NCBI GenBank assembly: GCA_018136815.1
Contig: CM030931.1
Location: 8,939,805 to 9,000,880 of the forward strand
DNA from: Isochrysis galbana
Taxonomy: Eukaryota; Haptophyta; Isochrysidales; Isochrysidaceae
Direction of reading: 5' to 3'
DNA: 61,076 nucleotides
Every line of letters starts with the position of its first letter. The stretch's first letter is position 1. Shown piece by piece: positions 42,567-55,330 of the stretch. The notes beneath the pieces are model-generated. The model saw only the letters and a list, made by a program, of their open reading frames with translations, did not search any database and was not told where the DNA came from. Made by a program: the position numbers and the translations under genes.

Positions 42567-44765
42567 GACGCAAGTTGGCTGGAGGGCGGCAGCCCTTTGG
42601 TGAGGTACAACCCGGTGGCTTTCTGGTGTCCAGTGCCGTGCTCCCAGGGTTGGACGAATTGGGTCGGGGTCAACCCCCGACTAAACGGCGAGCTTCCGCA
42701 TGCATCCGAGGGTTCTCGACCGCTACAACGGAGCAGTGGCGGAGGCCATTGACTTGAAGACGCGAGCGGCCGACTCAAGAGCGGCACGACGTCCGGGTTC
42801 TTGGGAGAGCCATTGACTGCTGACAGCGGAGAGGTACGTGCAGGGCGGGTGGGCGATGACTAGGTCCCAACCTAGGTTTTGGACATGAAGCGCGTCGCCT
42901 TGGAAGTGGGGCACGTAATCGATCTCGGAAGGATACAAATCGCACGTAGCTACATCAGCACCGGCGAGTAGGAACATGGAGGAGACGACGCCGCTCGTCT
43001 CGCCAACGACGAGAACGCGTGGTGCGTGACAGCCAGACGTCAGCCCGTCTTGGACTCGTTGATTCATCTTCGTGAGCTCAGCGCAAAGCTCATCGAAGTG
43101 CTTGGGTAGCGCGGCGGCAGGCGAGGCTAGGGTGCCATTGCGAGGCCGGCGAAGCTCTTGGGCTGCCTCCGTGAGGTGCCGAGGTAATACCACCGCAGAG
43201 CCGCTCGCTCGTGCACGAAGAGAGGCGAGAGCGTGGAGAGCGGGTGACGGGGTATCATCACGGGTGCCGACATCGGAGTTGTTTTGAGAGGAATCGAAGG
43301 ACTGGATCGCGGACGCATTGATCGCTGCCACGCGCATGATGGTGGTGGCAGTGGTATCGAGAGGCAGGCAGTGCTCGGAGGCGGCGACCGGTGGCCGCAG
43401 CGACGTAGGACGAATGGAAGAAGACTCGGATATCGACGACGTAGAGACGGGCTCGGAGGACGGGATTGACGAAGAAACTCGGAGAAGTGGGGTGTCGGAC
43501 GGCGGCGACGGACGCCGCGGCCGCGAGACCACCGGTGAGAGACATGAAGGACATGGCTCAGGGACTCGGTTGGGCTGGCTCAATGGGCGTAGAAGCTCGG
43601 TTTGGGAGGCCGCCGTTCCTCGACGTGCAGAGGAGTTGTGGTCACTCTCCATGGTCACGTCGGAAGAGGAAACAGGCCAGGGATCGACGTCGTTGCATTC
43701 TGTCGTCGGCGGGGTCGGCGCCGGCGAAAGAAGGGACGTGGCTGTCGTAGAAGCCGGCTGCGGGGAAGGCTGGGGCCAGGGTGGTGGCTCTGCGGCAGCG
43801 GCTGGCGTGGGTAGTGGCCGAAGAGGTTCTGCAATGCGAAGCATTCTTCGGAGGACTTGGCTCGGGCTAGCGGGTGGATGGACCGCTGAAATTACGGTGG
43901 ATTCAGACTCGAATTCGGAAGACTCGGCGACTTGAGAGGGGCTAGGAGACGGCTGTTCAAGCTCCTCCAGGGCTCTCGGTTGATGGGGTGGCGTGGGAAC
44001 GCCGGTGGTCGACCGCGGACTCCGCGGTGACGTTAATTTGTACTCGGACTCGGACTCGTCGTTTCTGGCGTGCTGGACGCCAATAACAGGGCTAACTTTC
44101 GAAATGGGAACGGACGGGGCCGGCTCAAAGGTGAAGCCCCCTGGCGTCGCAACCGTCGGTGAGGACGAAGCTGAAGCTTGTGATGACAATAGGGGCACGG
44201 TGGCCAGCACCGGTTGGCTCGGTGCGGCCGAAATCTCGGACTCGGTGACGGGCTTGATTACGCGGGCTCGGGATGCACTGTCTTGTGCGATTGGACTCGG
44301 ACTCGGAACGGAAACGGAAGGGATCGGCTCGGCGGCGTGCAGCCTGCTGGAGTGGCAGGCCGGCTGCGGCGAGACTCGGAACGGTGGCTCGGACAAGGAC
44401 ACAGTGGCTGTCGTCGAGGGCTTCGGCGTCAGCTTGTGTTTGGACTCGATACGCGGTGGCTCGTGAAACGGGGCTCGGTTGTGGTTGGAATTCTGGAAGT
44501 GACCGGAGATTCCAAATGACTCAGACTCGGGGCGCGGAGGACCGAAGGTGAACACTCCCGCGGAAGGAGTGGTCGTCGGAGGCTCAGTGAGTGGCTGGAG
44601 CTCCGTTAATCCTGCGGTCGACCGCATGGTAGGACTCGGTGACGTTGTAAACTCGGACTCGGACTCGGACTCGGACTCGGATGGCTCAGAACGGGGTTTG
44701 CTCAAAACAGGCTTGGACTCGGACTCGAAAGAAAGTGGGGAAGAACCGGAGAACTGCGCCTCCAT
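42450..44765 (-). pseudogene. Phage-type DNA (cytosine) methyltransferase domain after a low-complexity region, frame-shifted
   Basis: The first 500 residues are Ser/Pro/Glu-rich with ESESES runs. From about 43080 the sequence becomes globular: PRVLVVGETSGVVSSMFLL (SAM-binding motif I, E-x-SG type), ATCDLYPSEIDY, HFQGDAL, GWDLVIAHPPCTYLSAV (PPC catalytic-type motif), SQWL. This order is the signature of small cytosine-methyltransferase-like proteins common in phages. The frame ends at TAG (42725-42723), but homologous text goes on in another frame (ENPRMH, about 42710), then another (PTQFVQPWEHGTGHQK, about 42665), then in the frame of the next gene (RSRTY..., about 42495). Three frame changes in about 150 bases mean this copy is broken or the consensus has errors. 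SAM binding and DNA methylation are inferred from family only. Confidence 0.65.
44635..44725. repeat. (GACTCG)n hexamer repeat coding for Glu-Ser
   Basis: Tandem GACTCG units encode ESES on the minus strand. Scattered units recur at 44040-44060, 44290-44310 and 44870-44890. Confidence 0.8.
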
Positions 44766-45335
44766 CGTCGTAGTAATGGAGACTGGTGATACCGGTGATG
44801 ACTGGACTGGGCTCAGACTCGTAGATGGGCTCGCGGTGGCGTAAGACGAAGAGGGTAATTCTGAACGTGACTTGGACTCGGACTCGTACTCGGGAGACGT
44901 TTTGTGGCTCGGACATGCGAAATTTGATTTGAGAGATTGAAGGTTGGATTGGGCCTGCGGCGGCTGGATTTTCGCAGACCGTGAGGTCTTGGACTGGTGA
45001 TGCTTGGGGAGTGGCGGGGGGTAGCGGTTGAGCGGCTTGAGTTGATAGAGAGGCGGTGACGGTTGACTTGGTTTTGAGGACTCGTGCGTGATATCGAGAA
45101 TCAGGATGGAATCATCGGCATTGGGAGAAATAGGGGCAATCGGCGAGGGGGCAGGAGAAAGAGGGGGATGGAGGTGGTAGGGCTTGTCTGGAACTTGGGG
45201 AATCTTGGGGTACCGGTTGGAGGCCGTAGAAGTACTCGGCCGTAGCGTAATACGATCTTTTGGTGGGTGGCGTTCAGGCCCACTACCCTGGACTGGTAGC
45301 GGGGTAACAGCGCGGACGTGGGCCCCGCCGGCGAC

Positions 45336-48128
45336 CTAATGGGCCGGACGGAGAACGACCATCGTGCGGAGGCGGCGGTGGACTTCTGGGTCGTTACCAC
45401 ACTCGCCACTGCCGCCTTCACAGAGAAAACGAATGTACGGTTGGCAAACGACGGGGTTATGAGCTCCGTCGCCCGTGCCATACTTCCACAGGTCTGCCTC
45501 GGGCGTACCAGATGGGGCCCGGGGACGAAAGGCGCAGTACGCGCAGCCGTTGGCGTCGGTCCACTCCTTGACGTCGCGGTCTAGGTCGTCGAGACGCGGC
45601 GCCGTCATGGTGGCATCGGAGGGACGGCAGCGCGTGAGCGCATCGCGAAGGGCCGGGTGACCAGCGTAACGAGAAATTTGCCAGAAGCGGGCTCGAGCTC
45701 GAGACCAGCTACCTGGATCCCATTCCGAGAGGCCCGAATCGGCCGGAAGCCCAAGGCCGTTCGGAGGGGGATCACATTGGCGACGAGAAGACGTGCTTTT
45801 GCCGAGAGGACGGTCAAGAAGTGCGTCCGGTAACGGAGACGATGCGGAGTAATTCGTAGGCGGAGGCGGAGCCCGACGATTGTCAGCGCCAGTCGCCTTG
45901 CGGTTCGAGTTGTTGTTTTGCGATTTTAATGCCTCGGTCACCGCCGCTTGGACGGCGGCGACCATCGAAGCCGTAGTGTCCGCGGGGTTGGAGGCAGCCT
46001 TAGCAACCTTGGCGGTTTTGGTGGACTTGGAAGTAGTCGCCGGCGGCGTCACGGCGGCGACCGTGACCGACGTTTGTTGTTGGCCAGCACGGGACTGTTC
46101 GTACGGGCTCAAGTAGCGTTGGCAGAGGTTGACGCACGAAAGGGCCGAACGAGGAAGCTCGTGGTTCTCGACGCGGAAGCGAGTCTTTGCAAGATACTCG
46201 CCGAACTTGGTCGCGTTATCCACGCCGCGAGCCGCGTCGACCTTGTCGTTCCGAATGATGGACTCGAATCGTTGATTGATATCGTGCGACATGTTCGGGT
46301 GGTCCCAGACTGTCGTGGCATCCACCTTCGCGTCACCCATCTTGCGGACGTACGCGCGCACCAAATTCTTGGATAACTCTAAGAGATCGGAGCCGGCCTC
46401 ACGAGCTACGAGCCGGTCCCACTCCATGGAGGCGGAGTCTTTGGCGAAGCCAGGCACGTTGGCCGCGAAAGTGGCGTCGCACTTGCGGAGAAGCACGTCG
46501 CAGGCCAGCGCGGGGTTGAGAGAGAGGACCGGGTCTTCGGCGAGATCGAGGAGGAAGGCGTAAATCCTTTGGTTGCCGGTGGTGCACAAGTTGGCGGCCG
46601 CTAGTAAGGATGTAAAGATTTCGCGGTGGTCGCAGCCGAGCGAGAGGGCGCGCTCGAGCGGCTTGATGAAGGACAGACGAAAATCGTTCCAAGAGGTGGC
46701 CGCTGTCTGGACGTTGTCCGAGGCCAGGCCCTTGGGGAACTTGATCTCGGAAAGCTCTTTGCCCATTCGGACTTGGTGATGGAGGGTGCGGTCGAGGAAG
46801 AAGCGGCTCCGAGCCCACTTGGTCACGTGCTCCTTCTCGAAAAACACGCGGTAGTGCCAAACATTGCCGGCCCGAGAGAGGCCGCCGTTGAGAATGGCGT
46901 GGATGAGCTCGAAATCGTCGGACTTCCTGTAGAGAGAGGCTACCTCGTAGGCGGCATCCTCAAACAGTTGGTCCCACGAGGCTAGGATGACCTCTCGCTC
47001 AGAAACATCACCGGCGAGGCTTGGATCGACGGGATGGCGCCGAGCCGCCGGATTTGGAAGCGAGCGGAGGCCCGCGACGGTGGGTGGAGGTTGGGGATCA
47101 GAAACGGGCTTGGCGGGTGAGACAGGAACAGGCGTATTGGGTTCGGGATCGGAAATCGGATTCGGCGGAACGGAGAACGGCGCGGCGGGCAAAGATTGAG
47201 AAGGGAACTTGACCGAGGCAGGGGGAGCACCAATGGAGTTGTCTCCTTCTTCCACAAGCGGGGGCGAAGTTTCGACTCGAGACGAAGTCGTAGTGCCCGC
47301 TTGGCCCTGTAGAATGTTGAGTATCGCGTTGAAGGTAGACCCCACCTCTCGCTGAAATTCTTCGTGGCGCTGGGCGGCTTGGAGGGTAGAGGACTCGAGG
47401 CGGTCGACAGCGCCGCGGAGAGCCTCGATCTGGACTTGTTGGTCCATGATTTGGGCGGCGCCGACGGTGGCGGTCGGAGGTGGAACGAAGTTACGCTTGG
47501 GGTACAAGTACGTCGACGACGGGGGTGGAACAAACTCTTCATATGGTGGGGGCTCGAAAGGAGGGAGGGACCGGACGGAATCCACATCATCTTCAGCACC
47601 AACCACAGAGGGATTGAGAGAGGAATGAACACTTGGCAAAGGATCAGCAAAAGAAAGGAGAGGAAAGGCCGCCGGTGGAGCAACAGACGAGGTTAGAGGA
47701 CCCATTCCAGCTCCAGTTGACGGGGTGTGAGTAGAGGCCCGCGGAGGCGGCGGAACTTCGACCGTCGGCGCGGAGGGGCGAGAGCAGGGGGGAACTGGCT
47801 CGGAAGGGCTCTCTTTTGAAGAAGGGAGGGGTCCCAAGAGGCTCTCTTCCCCAGGAGACTTCGACCCAAACGGTTCGGGAAGAGAAGAAGAAGAGACGGG
47901 CTCATGACGCGGGGACAATGAAGATTTCTCAAGGGAAGAACTCGACGTGACGACCGGAGCCGAAGGCGCGAGCGAAGATTTTGTGCTTGTCAGAGCAAGG
48001 CTCATCTCACTCTTGGTGATGGCCTGCGAGGGCGCGCCGGCAGCTAGCGCGGAATGCGGTTCTTGCGGGGAGCTCATGGAGCTTTCCTCGGGGGTGACTA
48101 CGGGCATGGTGATCGACGCACGACGCAC
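45336..48128 (-). CDS. Gag-like structural protein of the retroelement
   Basis: 930 residues from ATG at 48128 to the stop at 45336. Residues 1 to about 360 are Ser/Pro-rich, with a short coiled-coil-like piece (QIEALRGAVDRLESSTLQA). Residues of about 390-690 are an alpha-helical block (EREVILASWDQLFEDAAYE, SWNDFRLSFIKPLERAL, CDVLLRKCDATFAANV) in the place of a capsid domain. The C-terminus is Cys/His-rich (CAYCAF, GAHNPVVCQPYIRFLCEGGS, GECGND), a zinc-binding-like end different from the classic CCHC knuckle. This would package element RNA in particles. No host function is evident. It is intact, so the element may be fairly young even though its methyltransferase is broken. Bases 44766-45335 to the next frame are spacer with no clear product. 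Confidence 0.6.
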   Translation of the reverse strand: MRRASITMPVVTPEESSMSSPQEPHSALAAGAPSQAITKSEMSLALTSTKSSLAPSAPVVTSSSSLEKSSLSPRHEPVSSSSLPEPFGSKSPGEESLLGPLPSSKESPSEPVPPCSRPSAPTVEVPPPPRASTHTPSTGAGMGPLTSSVAPPAAFPLLSFADPLPSVHSSLNPSVVGAEDDVDSVRSLPPFEPPPYEEFVPPPSSTYLYPKRNFVPPPTATVGAAQIMDQQVQIEALRGAVDRLESSTLQAAQRHEEFQREVGSTFNAILNILQGQAGTTTSSRVETSPPLVEEGDNSIGAPPASVKFPSQSLPAAPFSVPPNPISDPEPNTPVPVSPAKPVSDPQPPPTVAGLRSLPNPAARRHPVDPSLAGDVSEREVILASWDQLFEDAAYEVASLYRKSDDFELIHAILNGGLSRAGNVWHYRVFFEKEHVTKWARSRFFLDRTLHHQVRMGKELSEIKFPKGLASDNVQTAATSWNDFRLSFIKPLERALSLGCDHREIFTSLLAAANLCTTGNQRIYAFLLDLAEDPVLSLNPALACDVLLRKCDATFAANVPGFAKDSASMEWDRLVAREAGSDLLELSKNLVRAYVRKMGDAKVDATTVWDHPNMSHDINQRFESIIRNDKVDAARGVDNATKFGEYLAKTRFRVENHELPRSALSCVNLCQRYLSPYEQSRAGQQQTSVTVAAVTPPATTSKSTKTAKVAKAASNPADTTASMVAAVQAAVTEALKSQNNNSNRKATGADNRRAPPPPTNYSASSPLPDALLDRPLGKSTSSRRQCDPPPNGLGLPADSGLSEWDPGSWSRARARFWQISRYAGHPALRDALTRCRPSDATMTAPRLDDLDRDVKEWTDANGCAYCAFRPRAPSGTPEADLWKYGTGDGAHNPVVCQPYIRFLCEGGSGECGNDPEVHRRLRTMVVLRPAH

Positions 48129-50284
48129 GACGCACGGAGGGCGCGGAAGTGTGGAAGGAGGCTTGTGGGAGGTGGTGGCAGGCGACTGGGGGTGGCTCAG
48201 GCGCGTGCTTGGCTTGTATTGACTCGTTGACTCGTGGTATAGACTCGGGAACTCGGGGGGACTCGCTTGGGAACACGGTGGGACTCGACGAAGTTGCTAC
48301 AAAAACACTCACAAGAAACCCAAAAACCAAAGTCCTTGGGCTCAGAAAACTAACGTAAACACTCCGGAATCATACGATAAACAAACCCTCCCCGTGCGAC
48401 AAAGGCTGAGGTCGCGATCGATCGCCATGCGCGAAGAAATACGGAAAGAGAGCGCAAAACTACGCAAACGAAGGGTTCAAACTATCGTTAAAGTGAAAAC
48501 TCGTCCGCTGAAGCCAACGCGGAGGGTCGAGGAGAGGTCCAAACTCGCGCGGGGGGAAGAAGGCGATGTGCAGAGAGACCTTCTAGACAAGCGACGAGCA
48601 AGGGGCGACGAAACAAGACGCGAGACGCGGGGCGCGTGCCATTCGTTCTACCTTTCTTTTACCGAAACCACGGCGAAACTAACGTTAAACGTCGGTGCCC
48701 CCTCCGCGAGAATCGCGAAGAAGAACGGACGAGATGAAGGCAATCATCGAAGGAATCGCGAGAGGAATCGAAGCGAAGGGGGGGGAATAACGCGCGCGGG
48801 GGGGGGGGAACGAACGACGGCCGGAGGAAACGAACCGCGCACGGAGGAGAAGAACCTCGCGCGGGGGGGGGGATAATATAACGGCCGGAAGCGACGGATG
48901 GCACGCCGAGGGAAAGAACCTGCCGCGGGGGGGGCGAGGGACCGAGGGCACGGCGGGGCAGCGTGGGAGGGCGCGAGGCCGATCTCGGAACGAGATCGCG
49001 TCCTTTCCCTCGCGGAGCGCGGAGAGACCCCCCACGAGATATCTTGGGACCGGAGAATGTTTTGGACGAATCTTCCTACCGTCGGCCGAGGAGAGGCGGA
49101 CGGAGAGAGAGAGAGAGAGTCTCGCAGAGCGACTGCAGAACGAGAAGTCGAAGTCATGCCGGTTTATTACCTTAAACGAGCCAACAATTATAGTAACAGC
49201 AAAAACAAAATTCGAATCGCAAATTTCGAGATCAAAATCTGCAAACCTGGACTTGAGACCATGGGGAATCCGAATCTGTGTGTCTTGTGCGTCAGTGGCA
49301 ACACGGGGAACTGTTCAATTGTAATTGTGAGCGCGTACCTTACACGAATATTCATGCCTACAGCCTTCAGGTGGGCAGGAATACAACACATTAAGAAAAC
49401 CTAGAAGCAAATTGGCCATCTAGCGTCTAGCGTCTAGCGTCTAGCGATAAGAAATGGAGCTCAACTGAGAGGCCTCCACCTGAGGATAAGAAACTCAGCG
49501 CAAGAAAACCATTTCTATCTTCTATGCGCTGCGGGCCTCGCCGGCGGCCGGCGGGCCAAGCAAGTTGTCGTTGTCGTTGTCGCCGTGTAGCGTGTAGCGG
49601 GCCGTCAGCCGATTGTCAATAATACAATCCGATTGTTGTGGTCAATAGTGGCCATTCGTTGGCCGTGGGCCGTGGGCCGCGGGGGCACTTCGCACTTATA
49701 CTTTTGCGCCTTCCTTCTGCTCTCGGCTGCTTGAATATGTATACACAAAACATAGTAAATAGTAATAGTAAAAGTAAAAGTAAAGACCCCGCGGCTTCTA
49801 AGAAACTATCAAGGTGTGGGAGTCGGCTTAGGTAGAATGTAGAAGGCAAAAATCCCTGTTTTCTTAATGGTGCACCCTTACTGTAGTTTTGTGCTCTGGG
49901 GTTTGGTGCGGTCATGCGTTTTCGTGGCCTGACTTGTTGGTGCAAGTCTAGTGGCAGTAGCAGCACTTATGCTCATTCTTTGTTATCTACGCCGGACACT
50001 CCTACAACAAAATGACATCCAACACGTCGAATCTTCTCGTCGAGAAGAACAGCCGAGGTCTCGAGGGGATTCCGACGATTCGGAATATTTCTAATTTAGG
50101 AAAGCTATTGGGTCTCGAGTCTCGAGAGTCGTCGTGTATCGTCAATCGGCTCCCTCCCTCCGTCTAGAGTGGAGCATTCTAAATATATCACGATTCCCCT
50201 CGCTTAGTGAGAGATCCGAGAGAGGAGACCGCGCGGGGGGGGGGGGGAGCGGCCACCAGGAAGAGAAGGAAATTTCCCCCGCCT
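48129..50284. other. Upstream flank of the retroelement, LTR not resolved
   Basis: 48300-49150 is a G/A-rich leader-like stretch with GCGCGGGGGGGG runs (48781-48872). 49160-49410 is AT-richer unique sequence. 49418-49445 has four CTAGCGT units. 49740-49790 has a TAGTAAAAGTAAA run. No gene was recognised. The 5' LTR of the minus-strand element should lie here, but I could not identify its TG...CA ends. Confidence 0.4.
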
Positions 50285-51727
<1,443 letters not shown>

Positions 51728-53823
51728 GCGAGCTCCGGCTGAGTGACGATGAGGTTGCCGGGCCGAGTCTTGAAACGCTGCCCGAGGAGTGCCTTCTTCA
51801 CGTGCTGTGCCAGCTGAGCGTGGCGGACAACGCGGCCGTTGCCCAGACAAGCAAGTGAGCGCGATGGCGTGCCATGACGGCTGTCCCCTCCTGGATGCCC
51901 GGCGGCCCAGCGTAGTAAGCAGGCCTAGGGTGGGGAGGAAGTCGACCCGCTGTGTGCGACGCACACTCGCGGCGTGGTCCGCGCTCCACGGTTGCCGCAC
52001 ACCATTTTGACTGTCGCGGATTTCCGCCCGCCTGTCCCTGTAGACTCCTGCGCGACGTCGCCTATTCAGATTACCTCTGGCGCGAATTTTGCATGCGCGA
52101 GAGGCATGGTGCGTCGCTCGACTTCAGCGAGTCGGTGCTCGGCTCCTTCTCGCATCCTGATGCGCAGCCCATCCAAAAGTCGCCGGCGTTGACGCGCCAG
52201 CCGTCGGCTGCCTCGGGCTTGCCCTGGCGCGACGTGTACCGCACAACGACCGAGTCCCTCGCGCTGACTCTATGCATTGACACGGGCCGCGGCTATGCCA
52301 AGTACGGTCTGGCGAATGCGGGTACGCCATCCATGCTGCAGATATGCCAGCCCAACGCCGAATGCTCACAGGAGACGCTCTTTCCAACGGTGCTCCGTCG
52401 GCTTGGCCTGCGGCGCGCACAGCTGGCCGACTACTCGGCAATCGTCTCAGAGCCGTTCGCTTTCGCCTCATGCGCCGGCCGCCGGCACCGCAACGCGTGG
52501 CGCGCCAATGTGGAGAGCAAACTGCTGCAGGTCTACGGCATGCGCCGGCTCGCCATCGTCGACTCAGCCTCGCTCTGTCTCTTCTCGCACCAGCTGACGA
52601 CGGGCGTCGTTGTTAACATCGGCTTTGGCCGCACCTTTATCGTGCCGGTGCTCGCGGGAAGTATCGTGCGCTCAGCTGTGCTCGACGTGAACTTGTCGGG
52701 CATGGAGCTGACGCAAACCATGGCCGAGCTGCTCCATCGTGCCGGGCACGACCTCTCGTTGACCCCGGCGACGGACGGCGACCGACCCATCCCACCGGTG
52801 ACTGTTGCACGCAACGTCAAAGAGCTTGGCATCGAGGTCTTCCCCACGAGTCTTGAGGCACACCTCGGTACATCGCCCTACATGGCCCGGAGTGTACTCA
52901 ACCGTAGTGACGCGCCTGTCAAGGACGTGTATGTGGGATCACGCAAGTTCTCGCTTGGCTGGGAGCGCTTTTTGTGCGCCGAGACGATCTTCCTCGATGA
53001 TGGGTCGGCCGGCATAGACCACGGGCCGATCCACCGCGCTGTCCTCGCCGCAATCGATGCGACGGTGCGTGCAGTCGACGAGGGCGAGGCAGAGGACGTC
53101 GGCTCTCGTGGCAAGGCGCTACGCGATGAGTTGCTTAAGCGCGTCGTGCTCTCAGGCGGCTCAGCTGCCATTGCTGGGCTGCCCGAGCGGCTTGGATATG
53201 AGCTCGACCGCCTCGTCCGCCAGCCGGCGGCCGCCTCCTCGCCGAGCGCTGCACCTACCGCGCCGGCGGCACCCGCCGACGCGATGTCGGACGTCCGCCC
53301 TGTGACGTGTGGCGCAGTGACAATCTACCCTGCGCATCCACGTGACACCTCCACGTGGCTGGGCGCCTCGATGCTCGCCGGCACGTCGACCTTTGCGACG
53401 CACTGGGCCATACGCACGCCCAAGCTAAGTAAGCGCCGCGCCGCCTCGGCCGCCGCGGAGCACGGTGACGAATCGTCCGAGGAGGACGAGGAGAGCGAGG
53501 ACGAGGAGAGCGAGGACGAGGAGGAGAGCGAAGACGAGGAGGAGAGCGAGGACGAGGAGGAGAGCGAGGACGAGGAGGAGAGCGAGGACGTAGAGCAGAG
53601 CGAGGACGTAGAGGAGAGCGAGGACGTTGATGAGGACGAGCTTTGTGCCACCGAGGGAGCGAGCAACTACGGCTCGTCAGAGGAGGAGGCCTCGGACAGT
53701 GCCGGCCACTCGTCCCATGGTGACGGTGTGAGTGGGGAGGAGGGCGACAGCGATGGCAATGGCACGAGAGGCGGTCAGGGCACTCCGCCAGTACCGGCCG
53801 ACACGGATGCCGCCTCATCATGA
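51728..53823 (+). CDS. F-box/actin-related protein (ARP8-like of plants and algae)
   Basis: Exons 51728-51854 and 52044-53823 are joined by a 189-nt phase-2 intron (GTGAGC...CTGTAG). The true 5' exon is unresolved. The first part is an F-box, LETLPEECLLHVLCQLSVAD then SKLLRDVAYSDYLWREF, which would bind Skp1 in an SCF ubiquitin ligase. An actin fold follows: CIDTGRGYAKYGLA (phosphate-1 loop), VVNIGFGRTFIVPVLAG (phosphate-2 loop) and RVVLSGGSAAIAGLPERL (adenosine loop). The F-box plus actin-related combination is known for plant ARP8, which is nuclear or nucleolar, so a regulatory rather than filament role is likely. The C-terminus is a very acidic tail of repeated EDEEES units (coded by a GAGGACGAG-type trinucleotide/9-mer repeat at 53475-53640), which is not typical of ARP8 and may bind histones or basic partners. 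The C-terminal ARP subdomain seems shortened. Confidence 0.75.
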
Positions 53824-54840
53824 GCATCCTGTGCCAAGTTGTCATCCATATCACCGACCTCCAGTGTCGCCGACGGTGACGGTGTGCTTCCGTTTTATAA
53901 TAGCTGCGTCAAGTCAAAGCGCCCCAACAATCTGGCGCACGCCAACATGTGCGTGGTTCAGTCTCGCTCCCCGCCCGTGGAGGCGAATATCTCGAGATTT
54001 GTGCTCATGGCTAGAGACTGACGGGCCACCGCGCTATCATTGACTTGCCTCGAACGGACGACCGCTCAACCGCAGGGCCGCTTGCAAGATGGGGTTGCTG
54101 GCGTTGCTTTGGTTGTGATGGGCATCCGGACCGGACAATCATCAGGCCGTATCTCATCGCACGCGCCCCTTTATTGTTATCATTGCATACGCCCCTTATT
54201 GTGCCAAATAGTGAGCAAAGGGGTCTCAGCGAGGTACGCCTGTACTTTTGAGGAGGGGCCCTTTGAGCAGGGTACTAAAGCTGGTACGTGAGTGGCCTCC
54301 TCTCCAACGGCAAACGTGATCAAGACCGATCGATTGAACGCAGCTCATGGGAACCGACAAGAACGGATCGAGGGCGAAGTTTACTGTGTGTCACCTGTGC
54401 GTATAGTGAAAGCGTCTAGTCGCCCTCGCCGACAGCAAGCTTGATGTTGATGGATGATAGATAGATGGATAATGATTGATGACTGCATGCACGTGCATTT
54501 GACATTTGTGCGAAGAGCCTGTGCGCTAGACATGGGCCGACGCCCCGACCGAAACCGAAGGCACAAAGAAATGCGGGAGTGGGGTTAAGCGCGAGGGCGG
54601 CAAGGGATATAAATAAACCTTTTAATAGTCTCACCGCACACGCGGCCGTGGACCCTCTACTTTCTACTCACGTAGGAAACTTTCTACACCCCCACTTCCC
54701 CGGCCCTTCTCCCCCCGCCATAAGGCGACTCCCCCCGTGCACTACTAGGGGGATAGGGGTGAAGGGCTTAGATATGGTCCGGTGGCCCGCGCCCCCCCCC
54801 GGTGATCATTCCCCCCTTCCTCCTGTGTCTCCGAGTGGGC
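53824..54840. other. Intergenic, no gene seen
   Basis: 3' flank of the F-box/ARP gene. A GAT-rich patch with TGATAGATAGATGG lies at 54450-54480. Nothing else was recognised. Confidence 0.4.
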
Positions 54841-55330
54841 GGCGGTCTCAGCCCCGACTTATCCTGTAAACAGGTGCGGGACTTACCTATTTTTCGGCGA
54901 GCGGAGCTCTCGCTCCGCCCACCCCCTTCTCCGCGCTCTCTCTCCCCTCTCCTGCGGCACGCGCGATGGCGCGCCTGCGGCAGGCCTGCAGCTGCCCCTG
55001 GCGACCCCTGGAGGCTCCTGGAGGCCAGCTCTAGGGGCAGAGGAGGCTGGGACTGGGCCCTGGCCTCCCCTGCCTCTCCCTCGCTGGCGCTCCTGAGCCT
55101 CTGGGGCCCCCACTCTGCACCTGTCTGCCTGTCGACCAGGGGGGGAGGGGGGGTTGGAGCGATGGGCTGGCCACGAGGGGCCAGGACGAGCGAACCAGGC
55201 GTGCCTGTCAGTGGGAGAGTGGGTCAGCAGGGCAGTGGCCTCCTGGCAAGCCATCAGGCGTGCCAGGAGGATGGGTGGTTCCTCCCCCATGGCAGGGGAG
55301 GAGTGGAGAGAGGGGGGGGCTCGTGCCCCC
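54841..55330 (+). repeat. Dispersed repeat family C, forward copy
   Basis: Counterpart of 32880-33280. Orientation is shown by CAGCCCCGACTTATCCTGTA, then ACTTACCTATTTTTCGG, a short hairpin GAGCGGAGCTCTCGCTC and CTGCGGCACGCGCGATGGCG. This copy extends further (CAGGCGTGCCAGGAGGATGG) to about 55330. Confidence 0.7.

Larger units (their letters stand above)
41077..48128 (-). mobile_element. LTR-retrotransposon-like element with an embedded DNA methyltransferase domain
   Basis: On the minus strand, in order: a gag-like protein (48128-45336), a low-complexity Ser/Glu/Pro-rich region and methyltransferase domain (44765-42450) and a retropepsin (42450-41077). The element then runs into the gap, so reverse transcriptase, RNase H and integrase are not seen. 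LTRs and primer-binding site were not found by eye. A decayed relative of its gag start is at 34030-34080. The gag-protease order and the DTGA / LLGND protease fit the Ty3/gypsy-like class. The methyltransferase is an unusual passenger. Confidence 0.65.
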
